From the NCBI RefSeq assembly GCF_021043395.1, contig NZ_JAJNKE010000013.1:26725-90724 (forward strand): DNA of 64,000 nucleotides. Direction: 5' to 3'. Positions 35,509 to 44,724 of this stretch are shown piece by piece (within the stretch, counting starts at the first letter, position 1; every line of letters begins with the position of its first letter). Both the position numbers and the translations under genes were made by a program. The notes under the pieces were generated by a model. That model did no database searches and was not told the origin of the DNA. It saw nothing but the letters and a program-made list of their open reading frames with translations. The stretch is from Clostridium guangxiense (GTDB lineage Bacteria > Bacillota > Clostridia > Clostridiales > Clostridiaceae).

Positions 35509-37548
35509 ATGGAATATAATGAACTTATTAAAAATGCCATGACTATAACATTAGATGATGAACTCCCCAAAATGCCTGGGTTTGTAGAAGGAATTAGAAG
35601 AGCGCCAGATAGGGGCTACAGCTTAGATAGAAAGCAGACAGAAATTGCACTTAAGAATGCGCTAAGATATATTAATCCTAAATATCATGAAAAGCTAATT
35701 CCAGAGTTTCTTAACGAGCTTGCAACAAGAGGAAGAATATATGGATACAGATTTAGACCAGAGGGAAGAATATATGGAAAATCAATAGACGAATATAAAG
35801 GTAACTGCATTCAAGGTAAGGCTTTTCAGGTTATGATAGACAATAACCTTGATTTTGAGGTGGCATTATATCCTTATGAACTGGTTACATACGGAGAAAC
35901 GGGTTCTGTGTGTCAAAACTGGATGCAGTATAGACTAATAAAGAAATATCTTGAGGTTTTAACAGATGAACAAACCTTGGTTGTAGAATCTGGTCATCCA
36001 CTTGGATTATTTAAATCTAAAAAAGATGCCCCAAGGGTTATAATAACAAATGCTCTTATGGTTGGAATGTTTGATAATCTTGAAGACTGGGAAGTTGCAG
36101 AGCAAATGGGAGTTGCAAATTATGGACAAATGACAGCAGGTGGCTGGATGTATATAGGACCACAGGGAATAGTTCATGGAACCTACAACACTCTTTTAAA
36201 TGCGGGCAGAATGAAGCTTGGAATACCTAATGATGGAGATTTGAGAGGACATTTATTCATAACTTCAGGACTTGGTGGAATGAGTGGTGCTCAGCCAAAA
36301 GCGGTTGAAATATCAAGAGGCGTTGGCATTATAGCAGAGGTTGATGAATCAAGAATAAAAACAAGATTTGATCAAGGTTGGGTAAGTAAAGTATCAGATG
36401 ATTTGCACGAAATATTTAAAATAGCAAAAGAGTATTTAGATAAAAAAGAAACTATATCTATTGCATATCATGGCAACATAGTTGATTTGCTTGAATATGT
36501 GGTTAAGAATGATATAAAAGTTGACTTGATGTCAGATCAAACTTCATGTCATGCTGCATATGATGGTGGATACTGTCCACAAGGGCTTACTTTTGAGGAG
36601 AGAACAAAATTACTAAGTAGTGACAGAGAAAAATTTAAAGAGCTTGTAGATAAAAGCTTAAGACATCATTATGAACTTATAAAAAAATGTACAGATAAGG
36701 GAACATATTTCTTCGACTATGGTAACTCTTTCTTAAAAGCAGTATATGATGCTGGAGTTAAGGAAATTTCTAAAAATGGCATTGATGATAAAGATGGTTT
36801 TGTACTTCCATCATATGTTGAAGATATTATGGGACCACAGTTATTTGATTATGGTTATGGACCATTCAGGTGGGTATGCTTAAGTGGAAAAGATGAAGAT
36901 TTAATAAAAACTGATAAGGCGGCAATGAGTTGCATTGATCCAAATAGAAGATATCAGGATAGAGACAACTACAACTGGATAAGAGACGCAGAGGAAAATA
37001 AATTAGTGGTTGGAACTAAAGCAAGAATACTTTATCAAGATGCAGAAGGTAGAAGGGATATAGCTCTTAAATTCAATGAAATGGTTAGAAATGGTGAAAT
37101 AGGACCTGTTATGATGGGAAGAGATCATCATGATGTAAGTGGAACTGATTCGCCATTTAGAGAAACAGCAAATATAAAAGATGGAAGTAATGTAATGGCT
37201 GATATGGCAATTCAATGTTATGCAGGAAATGCGGCAAGAGGCATGAGCCTTGTAGCTCTTCATAATGGTGGTGGAGTTGGAATAGGAAAATCAATAAATG
37301 GAGGCTTTGGGCTTGTACTTGATGGAAGCGAAAAAACCGATGAAATTATAAAGAGTGCTATTATGTGGGATGTAATGGGAGGCGTAGCAAGAAGAAGCTG
37401 GGCTAGAAACGAACATTCAATAGAAACTGTGGTTAAATTTAATGAAAAATACAAAGGTGAAAGCCACATAACTTTGCCATATTTAGCGGATGAAAAATTA
37501 ATAAAAGAAAATATTAAAAGCTATTTTAAAGAGGAGAACAATGGATAA
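35509..37548 (+). CDS. hutU: Urocanate hydratase
   Basis: A 679-residue cytosolic enzyme of the long urocanase form. It adds water to urocanate with NAD+ as electrophile, giving imidazolonepropionate. Family stretches include YGETGSVCQNWMQYRLIKKY, HPLGLF, TAGGWMYIGPQGIVHGT, SGLGGMSGAQPKA, DQTSCHAAYDGGYCP and ALHNGGGVGIGKS. The start is the ATG after TTGGAGG. Its end overlaps hutI by eight bases, so the two are coupled. No histidase gene accompanies it in this window. Confidence 0.93.
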   Translation: MEYNELIKNAMTITLDDELPKMPGFVEGIRRAPDRGYSLDRKQTEIALKNALRYINPKYHEKLIPEFLNELATRGRIYGYRFRPEGRIYGKSIDEYKGNCIQGKAFQVMIDNNLDFEVALYPYELVTYGETGSVCQNWMQYRLIKKYLEVLTDEQTLVVESGHPLGLFKSKKDAPRVIITNALMVGMFDNLEDWEVAEQMGVANYGQMTAGGWMYIGPQGIVHGTYNTLLNAGRMKLGIPNDGDLRGHLFITSGLGGMSGAQPKAVEISRGVGIIAEVDESRIKTRFDQGWVSKVSDDLHEIFKIAKEYLDKKETISIAYHGNIVDLLEYVVKNDIKVDLMSDQTSCHAAYDGGYCPQGLTFEERTKLLSSDREKFKELVDKSLRHHYELIKKCTDKGTYFFDYGNSFLKAVYDAGVKEISKNGIDDKDGFVLPSYVEDIMGPQLFDYGYGPFRWVCLSGKDEDLIKTDKAAMSCIDPNRRYQDRDNYNWIRDAEENKLVVGTKARILYQDAEGRRDIALKFNEMVRNGEIGPVMMGRDHHDVSGTDSPFRETANIKDGSNVMADMAIQCYAGNAARGMSLVALHNGGGVGIGKSINGGFGLVLDGSEKTDEIIKSAIMWDVMGGVARRSWARNEHSIETVVKFNEKYKGESHITLPYLADEKLIKENIKSYFKEENNG

Positions 37549-38794
37549 AATAATTATTTTTAATGCGAGTGAAATTGCAACACCAACTGGAAGTAAAGCT
37601 AAATATGGTAAAGAAATGAATGATATTTCTATTATTAAAAATGGATCTATTGTAATTGAAAATGGTTTAATTAGAGATGTAGGTCCGACTACGAGTATTA
37701 CTAGAAAGTATAATTTAAGTAAATACAATATTATAGATGCTAAGGATAAATCTATAGTGCCTGGTTTTGTTGATGCCCATACTCATTTTATTTTTGGTGG
37801 GTACAGGGAAGAAGAATTTTTTCAAAGAATCAATGGAACGAGTTACATGGAGATCATGAATAACGATGGCGGCATAGAAAGTACAGTGAAAAAAACAAGA
37901 AACATGACGCTTAAAGAGCTTTATGAAGTTGGACTCGATAGGCTTAATTCTATGCTTGGCTTTGGAATAACAACGGTTGAAGGGAAAAGTGGATACGGGC
38001 TTGACTTTCAAACGGAAACAAAACAACTTAAAGTTATGAAAAAACTAGATGAGAGTCATCCAGTAGACGTTGTGTCAACTTTTTTAGGGGCTCATGCAAC
38101 TCCGCAAGAATATAAAGGCAAAAATGATGAGTATATTGATTTTATGATTGAAAAACTTTACCCATATATAGTTAGAAATAAGCTTGCTGAGTTTTGCGAT
38201 GTGTTTTGTGAGGATGGTGTTTTTTCTATAGAGGAATCAAGGAAGCTACTTTTGGAAGCTAAAAAATTAGGATTTAAATTAAAGGTTCATGCTGATGAAA
38301 TTTCGTCTTTTGGAGGAGCAGAACTTGCAAGCTCAATTGGTGCAATATCCGCAGATCATTTACTAAATGTATCAGATGAAGGAATAAAAGAGATGGCAAA
38401 AAACAAAGTTGTATCTGTTTTACTTCCTGCTACTGCTTTTACACTCGATAAGCCTTTTGCTAATGCAAGAAAAATGATAGATGATGGCTGTGCTGTTGCT
38501 TTAGGCAGTGACTATAACCCTGGAAGTTGTTTCTCTAACTCAATACCACTTATAATTTCTTTGGCATGTATAAAGATGAGAATGACCCCAGAGGAAATTT
38601 TAACAGCTCTCACTATAAACGGAGCAGCAGCCTTGGATAGAGAAGCTTCTATAGGAAGCATTGAAATTGGAAAAAAGGCAGATTTGCTTATGTTAAAATA
38701 CCCAAGCTATAAATACCTTATGTACAATACAGGAATTAATATTGTAGATACGGTAGTAAAAAATGGTGACATAAAATTGATTAATAAGTACTAA
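37541..38794 (+). CDS. hutI: Imidazolonepropionase
   Basis: A 417-residue amidohydrolase that opens imidazolone-5-propionate to N-formimino-L-glutamate. Metal and substrate motifs: VDAHTHFIFGG near residues 77-87, EGKSGYG near 147, FLGAHATP, KVHADEISSFGGAEL near 248, ADHLLNVS, and LGSDYNPGS near 322 with the metal Asp. The ribosome site GAGGAG lies inside the end of hutU. Its product feeds the HutF-like enzyme. Confidence 0.93.
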   Translation: MDKIIIFNASEIATPTGSKAKYGKEMNDISIIKNGSIVIENGLIRDVGPTTSITRKYNLSKYNIIDAKDKSIVPGFVDAHTHFIFGGYREEEFFQRINGTSYMEIMNNDGGIESTVKKTRNMTLKELYEVGLDRLNSMLGFGITTVEGKSGYGLDFQTETKQLKVMKKLDESHPVDVVSTFLGAHATPQEYKGKNDEYIDFMIEKLYPYIVRNKLAEFCDVFCEDGVFSIEESRKLLLEAKKLGFKLKVHADEISSFGGAELASSIGAISADHLLNVSDEGIKEMAKNKVVSVLLPATAFTLDKPFANARKMIDDGCAVALGSDYNPGSCFSNSIPLIISLACIKMRMTPEEILTALTINGAAALDREASIGSIEIGKKADLLMLKYPSYKYLMYNTGINIVDTVVKNGDIKLINKY

Positions 38795-39040
38795 AGATAA
38801 ACAAGCTGAAAGGTTGAAATTGCTAATACCAAATTGATCCTACTAAATTGGAAGTTGAATCAGTGCACAATTCACAGTGAAGGATGATTTTTCTACGCTA
38901 TGCTTGGAAAAATCTAAAACTTAATGCTCACGCATGGCGTAAAACATAGTGTTTAGCGCAGCTGACACTATTAAGTTTTAAGATTTACCTAAGTGAAACG
39001 AAAGGTAAATCTACATTCACTCTACTCTATTTTAAAGGTT
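38795..39040. repeat. Family A palindrome, copy 4
   Basis: It begins right after the hutI stop with AGATAAACAAGCTGAAAGG, then TTCACAGTGAAGGATG and the shared centre, ending at TTCACTCTACTC. The right outer arm is missing, so this copy is truncated. It fills the gap before hutD. Confidence 0.7.
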
Positions 39041-39053
39041 GGTGAATACATAA

Positions 39054-39662
39054 ATGAATTACAAAACCAAAATAATAAAAAAGGAAGAGTATTCAGTTTC
39101 AAAATGGTCAGGTGGGCAGACTACAGAACTTTATATTTATCCAGAAGACTCTAAATACAAGGATAGAAATTTTATGTGGAGGATAAGCTCTGCAACAATG
39201 GATGTACAAGAGTCTACGTTTACTTACTTGCCGGGTTTTTCAAGAGAATTAATGGTTATTCACGGGGAAACTACCTTAGAACATGAAAGCAGATATAAGG
39301 TTACCTTAAAGCCATTTGAAAAAGACAGTTTTATGGGTGACTGGACAACTAAAAGCTTTGGAAAGGCTTCAGATTTTAATTTAATGACGTCGCAGGATTG
39401 CAATGGAAGTTTAGATGTTTTAGATGTTAAAGATAAAATCTCCATTGAACTAAACTGCACGGAAAATGGATTTAATGTTAGCCAGTACTTTTATCCTGTA
39501 GGAGGAAGTATTGAAGTTCAAATTAAAGATGACAAGTTTCATGTAGATGAGAGGGATTTATTTGTTATAAGTTATTCAGATTGGGAGGAAGAAATTAATA
39601 TTGTGAATAATTCTTCAAATGAAATTAAAATTATAACTGCCATGGTTAAGTGTGGAATTTAA
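39054..39662 (+). CDS. hutD: HutD-family protein
   Basis: A 202-residue cupin-fold protein of the HutD/Ves family, with WSGGQTTELYIYP near the start, FMWRISSATMDV and TYLPGFSRELMVIHG. HutD proteins accompany hut genes and are thought to limit histidine breakdown, perhaps by binding formylglutamate or urocanate; the exact role is unsettled. It is the last recognised hut gene here. The ribosome site is weak (AAAGGTTGG). Confidence 0.85.
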   Translation: MNYKTKIIKKEEYSVSKWSGGQTTELYIYPEDSKYKDRNFMWRISSATMDVQESTFTYLPGFSRELMVIHGETTLEHESRYKVTLKPFEKDSFMGDWTTKSFGKASDFNLMTSQDCNGSLDVLDVKDKISIELNCTENGFNVSQYFYPVGGSIEVQIKDDKFHVDERDLFVISYSDWEEEINIVNNSSNEIKIITAMVKCGI

Positions 39663-39663
39663 A

Positions 39664-40243
39664 AATATTGCGAAGTAATACTGCTTTGCAACATTAAAAA
39701 AATTCTATAAATCTAAGGTAAAAAAATCATAAAATACTTAGATATTTCAATTTGTTTGACCGATAGAGAGTTATTGAAATATCTTAGGATTTTATGATTT
39801 TTTTACCAAGATTTATTAGAACTTTTTTAAATTGTTCCTTCATCAGTATTGCTTCGCTACCACGGTAGTGCAAGGAAAAAATTCCTCCGTACCTACGGAA
39901 TTTTAGATGTAAACCTTAATAATACATTATCTAAACAAAATATTATTAAGTTTCATTAATTAACCATGTTTACAGTGCATTTTTCGTAGGGAACCGGAGA
40001 AAAATTTACCTTGCATTTCCGGTTTAGCGAAGTAACAGTATTGAAGAGATGATTTAAATGAAAGCTAATAAATCTTAGGTGATGATTGTTAAAAGGCTTA
40101 GAAGTTTCAATCTGTTTGAGCCACAGGCGAGTAAACATACACGAGGTTTGGGCTTTGCCCATTATCCTTCTAGAGCCTAAAGCAGGCACTCTCTTAAAAT
40201 TTTTATAGTTTCCATTTAATATCTCAAGATACTGTTACTTCGC
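39664..40243. repeat. Composite palindromic repeat, family C copy 3
   Basis: It begins TTGCGAAGTAATACTGC and ends GATACTGTTACTTCGC, two inverted boxes. The first module has private arms TAAAAAAATCATAAAAT and ATTTTATGATTTTTTTA around a shared loop. The second half shares GAAGTAACAGTATTGAAG and AGATGATTTAAATGAAAG with copy 1. There is no gene inside; the right end covers the 3' end of the aminotransferase gene. Confidence 0.8.
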
Positions 40244-41423
40244 AATATTCTTCTAAAGCTTTTTCTAAGATGACCATTGAATTTTCTATATCTTCAATAC
40301 TTGTGCAGTATGAAAATCTAGCTTCATTTTTGCCAAGTCCCTTTGTTGCATAAAAGCCTGAACCTGGAGCAAACATTACAGTTTGATTATCATAAGAAAA
40401 ATCTGTAAGAAGCCATTTTGCGAATTCTTCTGCATCATCTACAGGAAGTTTTGCAAGCATATAAAAGGCTCCCTTTGGTTTACTGCAAATTATATTAGGT
40501 ATGTTTGAAAGAGCATTGTACATTATATCTCTTCTCCTCTTATACTGCATTTTTACTTCTGTAATGTAGCTATTCATAGTGTTTATTAAGTTTGAAGCTG
40601 CATATTGTTCTATGGTTGAAACGCAAAGTCTTGCCTGACATAATTTTAGTATTTGATGCATAAGTTCTTTATTTTTAGAAGCAACGAGTCCTATTCTAGC
40701 ACCACATGCGCTGTAATGTTTTGAAATACTATCTACAAGTATGATTCTGTCAAGTATGTCAGTTAAGTGCATACAAGAGTTATAAGGAACGTTATCGAAT
40801 ATAAATTGTCTATAAACTTCATCTGATATTATAAATAAATCATGTTTTTTTGCGATTTCTCCAAGCATCTTAAGCTCTTCATACGAATAGACTGTTCCAG
40901 TAGGGTTACAAGGGTTCGAAATAAGTATACATTTTGTTTTATCCGTTATTTTAGCTTCAATTTCTTCTTTAGTTGGAAGATGAAAATCATTCTCTATTTT
41001 TGTTTCAACAGGAACTATATGAGCACCAGCTACTTTAGCAAAGCTGCTGTAATTTGAATAAAATGGTTCGGGTGATATAACTTCATCTCCAGGATCACAG
41101 GTGGCCATGATTGCAAATTGAATTGCTTCGCTTCCGCCGTGAGTTATCATTAATTCATCTTTATCAAAGTATATGTTAGCATCTGCAAGTGATTGTACAA
41201 AGCTGTCTATAAGCATGTCTATGCCTTGAGAATCTGAATATTTAACTATTTCCTCATTAAAGTTAGTAACACCTTGAAAAAACGTATCAGGTGTTTTAAC
41301 ATCTGGCTGACCTATATTTAAATGGTATACCTTTATTCCTCTTTTTTCTGCTTCCTTTGCGTATGGAGCAAGCTTTCTTATTGGTGAAAAATCCATATCT
41401 AAAATTCTACTTGAAAACTTCAA
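40224..41423 (-). CDS. Class I/II PLP-dependent aminotransferase
   Basis: A 399-residue fold-type I aminotransferase. Motifs: HLNIGQPDVKTP near residue 34, HGGSEAIQFA near 95, SNPCNPTGT near 170 with the conserved Asn, ISDEVYRQF near 199, and DSISKHYSACGARIG near 232 with the PLP lysine. The start is TTG behind AAGGAGG. It follows a MocR-type regulator by one base, the usual pairing for a dedicated target. The last residues (CEVTVS) and the stop are encoded by the end of the family C repeat, so the original C-terminus was probably altered. The amino acid substrate is unknown. Confidence 0.85.
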   Translation of the reverse strand: MKFSSRILDMDFSPIRKLAPYAKEAEKRGIKVYHLNIGQPDVKTPDTFFQGVTNFNEEIVKYSDSQGIDMLIDSFVQSLADANIYFDKDELMITHGGSEAIQFAIMATCDPGDEVISPEPFYSNYSSFAKVAGAHIVPVETKIENDFHLPTKEEIEAKITDKTKCILISNPCNPTGTVYSYEELKMLGEIAKKHDLFIISDEVYRQFIFDNVPYNSCMHLTDILDRIILVDSISKHYSACGARIGLVASKNKELMHQILKLCQARLCVSTIEQYAASNLINTMNSYITEVKMQYKRRRDIMYNALSNIPNIICSKPKGAFYMLAKLPVDDAEEFAKWLLTDFSYDNQTVMFAPGSGFYATKGLGKNEARFSYCTSIEDIENSMVILEKALEEYCEVTVS

Positions 41424-41424
41424 T

Positions 41425-42876
41425 TTAAATCCTCCTTAAAAATTCTTTTATAGTGTCACCTATTATTTTAAAACCAGCTTTTATTTCGCTTCTATCTACC
41501 CTCGAAAAACCAAGTCTAAAAGTGTTTTTGCCTTCATTATTAGTAAAAAATATATCACCGGGAGTGAAAATTACTCCTTTTTTATAGCATTCTTTAAGTA
41601 TATCTCTTGAATTTATGCCTTTAACTTCTACAAAAATGTGAAGTCCTCCCTCACCGGATAGTTTTGTATAAGGTATATATAAATTAGCATACTTTATTGC
41701 AAGCTCATATTTTTCCTTGTAATATTTTTTTGCTCTTTTAACGTATTTATCAAAATTGCCAACCTTGAGATATTCATATAATATTGCTTGGTCTAAAAAA
41801 GAAGTATGGATATTTCTACTTCTCTTTACACTCTCAAGATATGATATAAGCTCTTTATCTGCTGCTATCCACCCAATTCGCATTCCAGGAAAAAGTATTT
41901 TTGAGAAACTTCCTATATATATAACGCTATTTCCGCTTCCACTTAATGCAGCTATTGGAGTTATGGTTGAATTTGAATATCTTAGTTCTTCATTAAAACC
42001 GTCTTCAATTATTGGAATCCTATAATCATTTAATAATTTAAGTATAGATAGGCGTTTTTCAGGAGACATCACAATACCTGTTGGATTGTGATATGAAGGT
42101 ATTAAATACGCCGCTTTAGGCAAAGCACCTTTTTTTAACTCTTCCTCAAGCATTGAAATGTTTATTCCATCATCCTCCATATCTATACCAGTGATATTTA
42201 AATTATGAAGTTTCATAAGTTTTATTGCTGTATTATGAGTAGGGTTTTCACAAATTATTTTATCATGAGGTTTTGTAATGGATGATAGAACGATATCAAA
42301 CCCCTCTGTAAATCCATTGGTTATAAGCATATCTTTGTTTTTGAAATCGATTCCCTTATTACTCATATATTTTTCTAGGTGTTCAATTAGAGGTTTATAT
42401 CCTTTTGCATATCCGTAATTTAATATGTTATTACCTTCAAGTGAAAGTATGTTTAAAAAATCTCTTTTAAACTCTTCCAAATCAAATAAGTTTTTATCTG
42501 GTGAAATACTGTCAAAGGAAATCATGCCTTTTTTGCTTCTCATTTCATGCTTTATTATATCTAAATTTTCTGCTTTTTTTGCATAATCATTAATTATCGT
42601 ATTCCAGGTAAAATATTGGCCATCATTGGAGCGAGTTTTTTTACTTGAAACAAAGGTACCTTTACCTTTTGTTGTGCATATAAAACCTTCATCACAAAGA
42701 GCTTCATATACTTTTATTATGGTATTCCTGCTTACTTTTAGCATTAAACCCATTTCTCTTGTTGAAGGTAACTTTTCGCCCCTTTGAAGCAGTCCTTCGT
42801 TAATTAATTTCTTTATATAATTTTCAATTTGCAATCTTTTAGAGCTTTTATTATTTAATTTTAAATCAAAAATCAT
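41425..42876 (-). CDS. MocR-type regulator (GntR winged helix fused to aminotransferase domain)
   Basis: A 483-residue protein. An N-terminal GntR winged helix (about residues 1-75, with LPSTREMGLMLKVSRNTI) is joined by a linker to a fold-type I aminotransferase-like domain (about 110-480). The latter contains PSYHNPTGIV and SFSKILFPGMRIGW with the PLP lysine. MocR proteins such as PdxR and GabR sense PLP or amino acids bound to it. The ATG preceded by GAGGTG is preferred over the longer frame. It is co-transcribed with the aminotransferase. Confidence 0.87.
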   Translation of the reverse strand: MIFDLKLNNKSSKRLQIENYIKKLINEGLLQRGEKLPSTREMGLMLKVSRNTIIKVYEALCDEGFICTTKGKGTFVSSKKTRSNDGQYFTWNTIINDYAKKAENLDIIKHEMRSKKGMISFDSISPDKNLFDLEEFKRDFLNILSLEGNNILNYGYAKGYKPLIEHLEKYMSNKGIDFKNKDMLITNGFTEGFDIVLSSITKPHDKIICENPTHNTAIKLMKLHNLNITGIDMEDDGINISMLEEELKKGALPKAAYLIPSYHNPTGIVMSPEKRLSILKLLNDYRIPIIEDGFNEELRYSNSTITPIAALSGSGNSVIYIGSFSKILFPGMRIGWIAADKELISYLESVKRSRNIHTSFLDQAILYEYLKVGNFDKYVKRAKKYYKEKYELAIKYANLYIPYTKLSGEGGLHIFVEVKGINSRDILKECYKKGVIFTPGDIFFTNNEGKNTFRLGFSRVDRSEIKAGFKIIGDTIKEFLRRI

Positions 42877-42892
42877 ATTTACACCTCTATAT

Positions 42893-42996
42893 AAAGATAA
42901 ACCATCTGAAAACTTGAAATTTATTTGTAACAAAATGCCGTTTTCTGGGCATTATGGTGCACATAAATTTCAATAGTTGAAGCGGTATATCTATAG
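42893..42996. repeat. Family B hairpin repeat, copy 3
   Basis: This is nearly the reverse complement of the copy between rbsK and rbsD: TTATTTGTAACAAAATGCCG at left and GGGCATTATGGTGCACATAA at right. It sits at the upstream side of the MocR gene. Confidence 0.75.
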
Positions 42997-43329
42997 TGGA
43001 ACCATTGCGAAACTTAAACTATTTATGTACCAAAATACCAACCTTCAAAGGATTATAGTGCATATATAGTTTGTATTTGAGCTAGTTTCACTATATATAT
43101 TGTGACATAAATTTATAAATAAAAAAAGAGCCACCTTGCATATATTTTGAGGTAATATTGGTTTATTTAGGAGTCTAAAGTGTAAATATATTTATAAATT
43201 TGTTATAAAAATAATTTGAAACATGATTCTTTGATAATTTAATAAAATATATGTTATTTTTGAGTAAAATATAGTAATATATATAAAGGTTAGTAATCAA
43301 ATATTAATTTGCTAATGAGGAGGATATAA
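42997..43329. other. MocR-codB intergenic region with family B copy 4
   Basis: Bases 42997-43100 form another family B-like hairpin (AAACTATTTATGTACCAAAATA at left, with its near-complement TATAGTGCATATATAGTTT at right). The rest to 43329 is AT-rich and must hold the codB promoter, but no convincing -35/-10 pair, riboswitch or terminator was found. Confidence 0.5.
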
Positions 43330-44724
43330 ATGGAAAATAGTCAAACAAAAGAAGGACAAATACACAAGGAATATTCTGCACTTGAAACAGTACCAGAAAG
43401 TGATAGAACCATAAGCTTTTTGGACATGCTTACCACTTGGATTGGTGCTAACGCTAATAATGGGACTTGGTATGTAGGTGGGGTGGTAGCTGGAGCAGCT
43501 TTTGGTGGTGCAGTATTAGTTACTTTAATTTCAAATCCAATTGCGTATATAATAATGGCACTAATAGGATTTATAGGCTACAAAGTTGGAACTTCAACAA
43601 TGGCACTTACAAGACCATCCTTTGGGGTAAGAGGAAGCTTTCTTCCGTCAATATTAAATATTACACAATTTGTTGGGTGGACTGCAGTTAATACATTTAT
43701 AGCGGCCATATCTATAAGTTACATATTAAAGGATATATTCGGCCTTCCTGCTTATGGTTCAAAAGGAAGCAATACAACAATGTTTATAGGAATTATAATT
43801 ATGAGTTTGCTTCATTTGATTTCAATTGCAACAGGACATAAATCTGTAAAGATGGTTGAAAAAATAGGGGTTGTATTTATACTTATTTTAGGAGTTTGGG
43901 AAACTGTTGTTGTTTTAAAACAAGTGCCAATAGCTAAGATAATAAGTTGGAGGCCTCCAGCTAACAAAGCTATGAATATAGGAGCTGCTTTTGATGCAAT
44001 GGCTGCTTTTAGCTTGGGTTGGGTGCCTGCTATAGCAGATTTTACAAGGTACAGTAAATCTAAAAAAGCTTCTACTGTAGCGCCAATAATAGGAGCAAAT
44101 GTTGGTTTGTTTTGGTTTGCCTTTGTTGGAATAATTGGAGCAATAGGAACTGCAGTTACAACAGGAGTGTATGATCCCAATAATTCTGATCCAAGTACTA
44201 TTGTAAGCAAGCTTGGGCTAGGTGCTATAGCTCTTTTGGTTATAATCCTTACAAGTACTACAGCTAATGCGATAAACCTTATGGGTGCTGGAATTTCACT
44301 TACAAATTTAAACAAAAAGATTAAATCGCAGACAGCACTTTTTACAGTTACTATATTAGCAGCTCTTCTTACGATAGTTCCAATATATGTATCAAGTTTT
44401 TTAGATTCTTTTGAAATGTTTCTTGATTATATAGGTATGGTGTTTGGACCCATTTTTGGAATTATGATAGTGGATTACTATTTGGTTAAAAGAAAAAAAT
44501 ACATCGTAAAAGACTTTGATAATGAAAGTGGAAAGTATTGGTTTAAAGGTGGATTTAACCTTATAACTATTGGAGTCTGGGTTGCTTCTGTTGTAGTATA
44601 TTTATCAATCAAAAACTTATCTATATTTACAAAGAGTATTGGGGCAATTTATCCTATAATCGTATTCTCAGGAGTTTTATATTATATATGCAGTAGTTTG
44701 TTTTACAGAAAGGAAGCTAGGTAA
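43330..44724 (+). CDS. codB: NCS1-family cytosine/purine permease
   Basis: A 464-residue membrane transporter with about twelve hydrophobic segments. NCS1 features include ANNGTWYVGGVVAGAAFGG in the first segment, the GTSTMALTRPSFGVRGS loop and SLGWVPAIADFTRYSKSK. It imports cytosine or a related base by ion symport. The ribosome site is GAGGAGG. The start of codA immediately follows its stop, which supports cytosine as the substrate. Confidence 0.87.
   Translation: MENSQTKEGQIHKEYSALETVPESDRTISFLDMLTTWIGANANNGTWYVGGVVAGAAFGGAVLVTLISNPIAYIIMALIGFIGYKVGTSTMALTRPSFGVRGSFLPSILNITQFVGWTAVNTFIAAISISYILKDIFGLPAYGSKGSNTTMFIGIIIMSLLHLISIATGHKSVKMVEKIGVVFILILGVWETVVVLKQVPIAKIISWRPPANKAMNIGAAFDAMAAFSLGWVPAIADFTRYSKSKKASTVAPIIGANVGLFWFAFVGIIGAIGTAVTTGVYDPNNSDPSTIVSKLGLGAIALLVIILTSTTANAINLMGAGISLTNLNKKIKSQTALFTVTILAALLTIVPIYVSSFLDSFEMFLDYIGMVFGPIFGIMIVDYYLVKRKKYIVKDFDNESGKYWFKGGFNLITIGVWVASVVVYLSIKNLSIFTKSIGAIYPIIVFSGVLYYICSSLFYRKEAR

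Noticed and set aside
39956..40189. Open frame of 77 codons on the minus strand
   Set aside because: It is again inside a family C repeat and similar to the frame in copy 1; no start signal.
43110..43329. Purine or other base-sensing riboswitch before codB
   Set aside because: Searching by eye for the conserved junction sequences found nothing; the region is only AT-rich.
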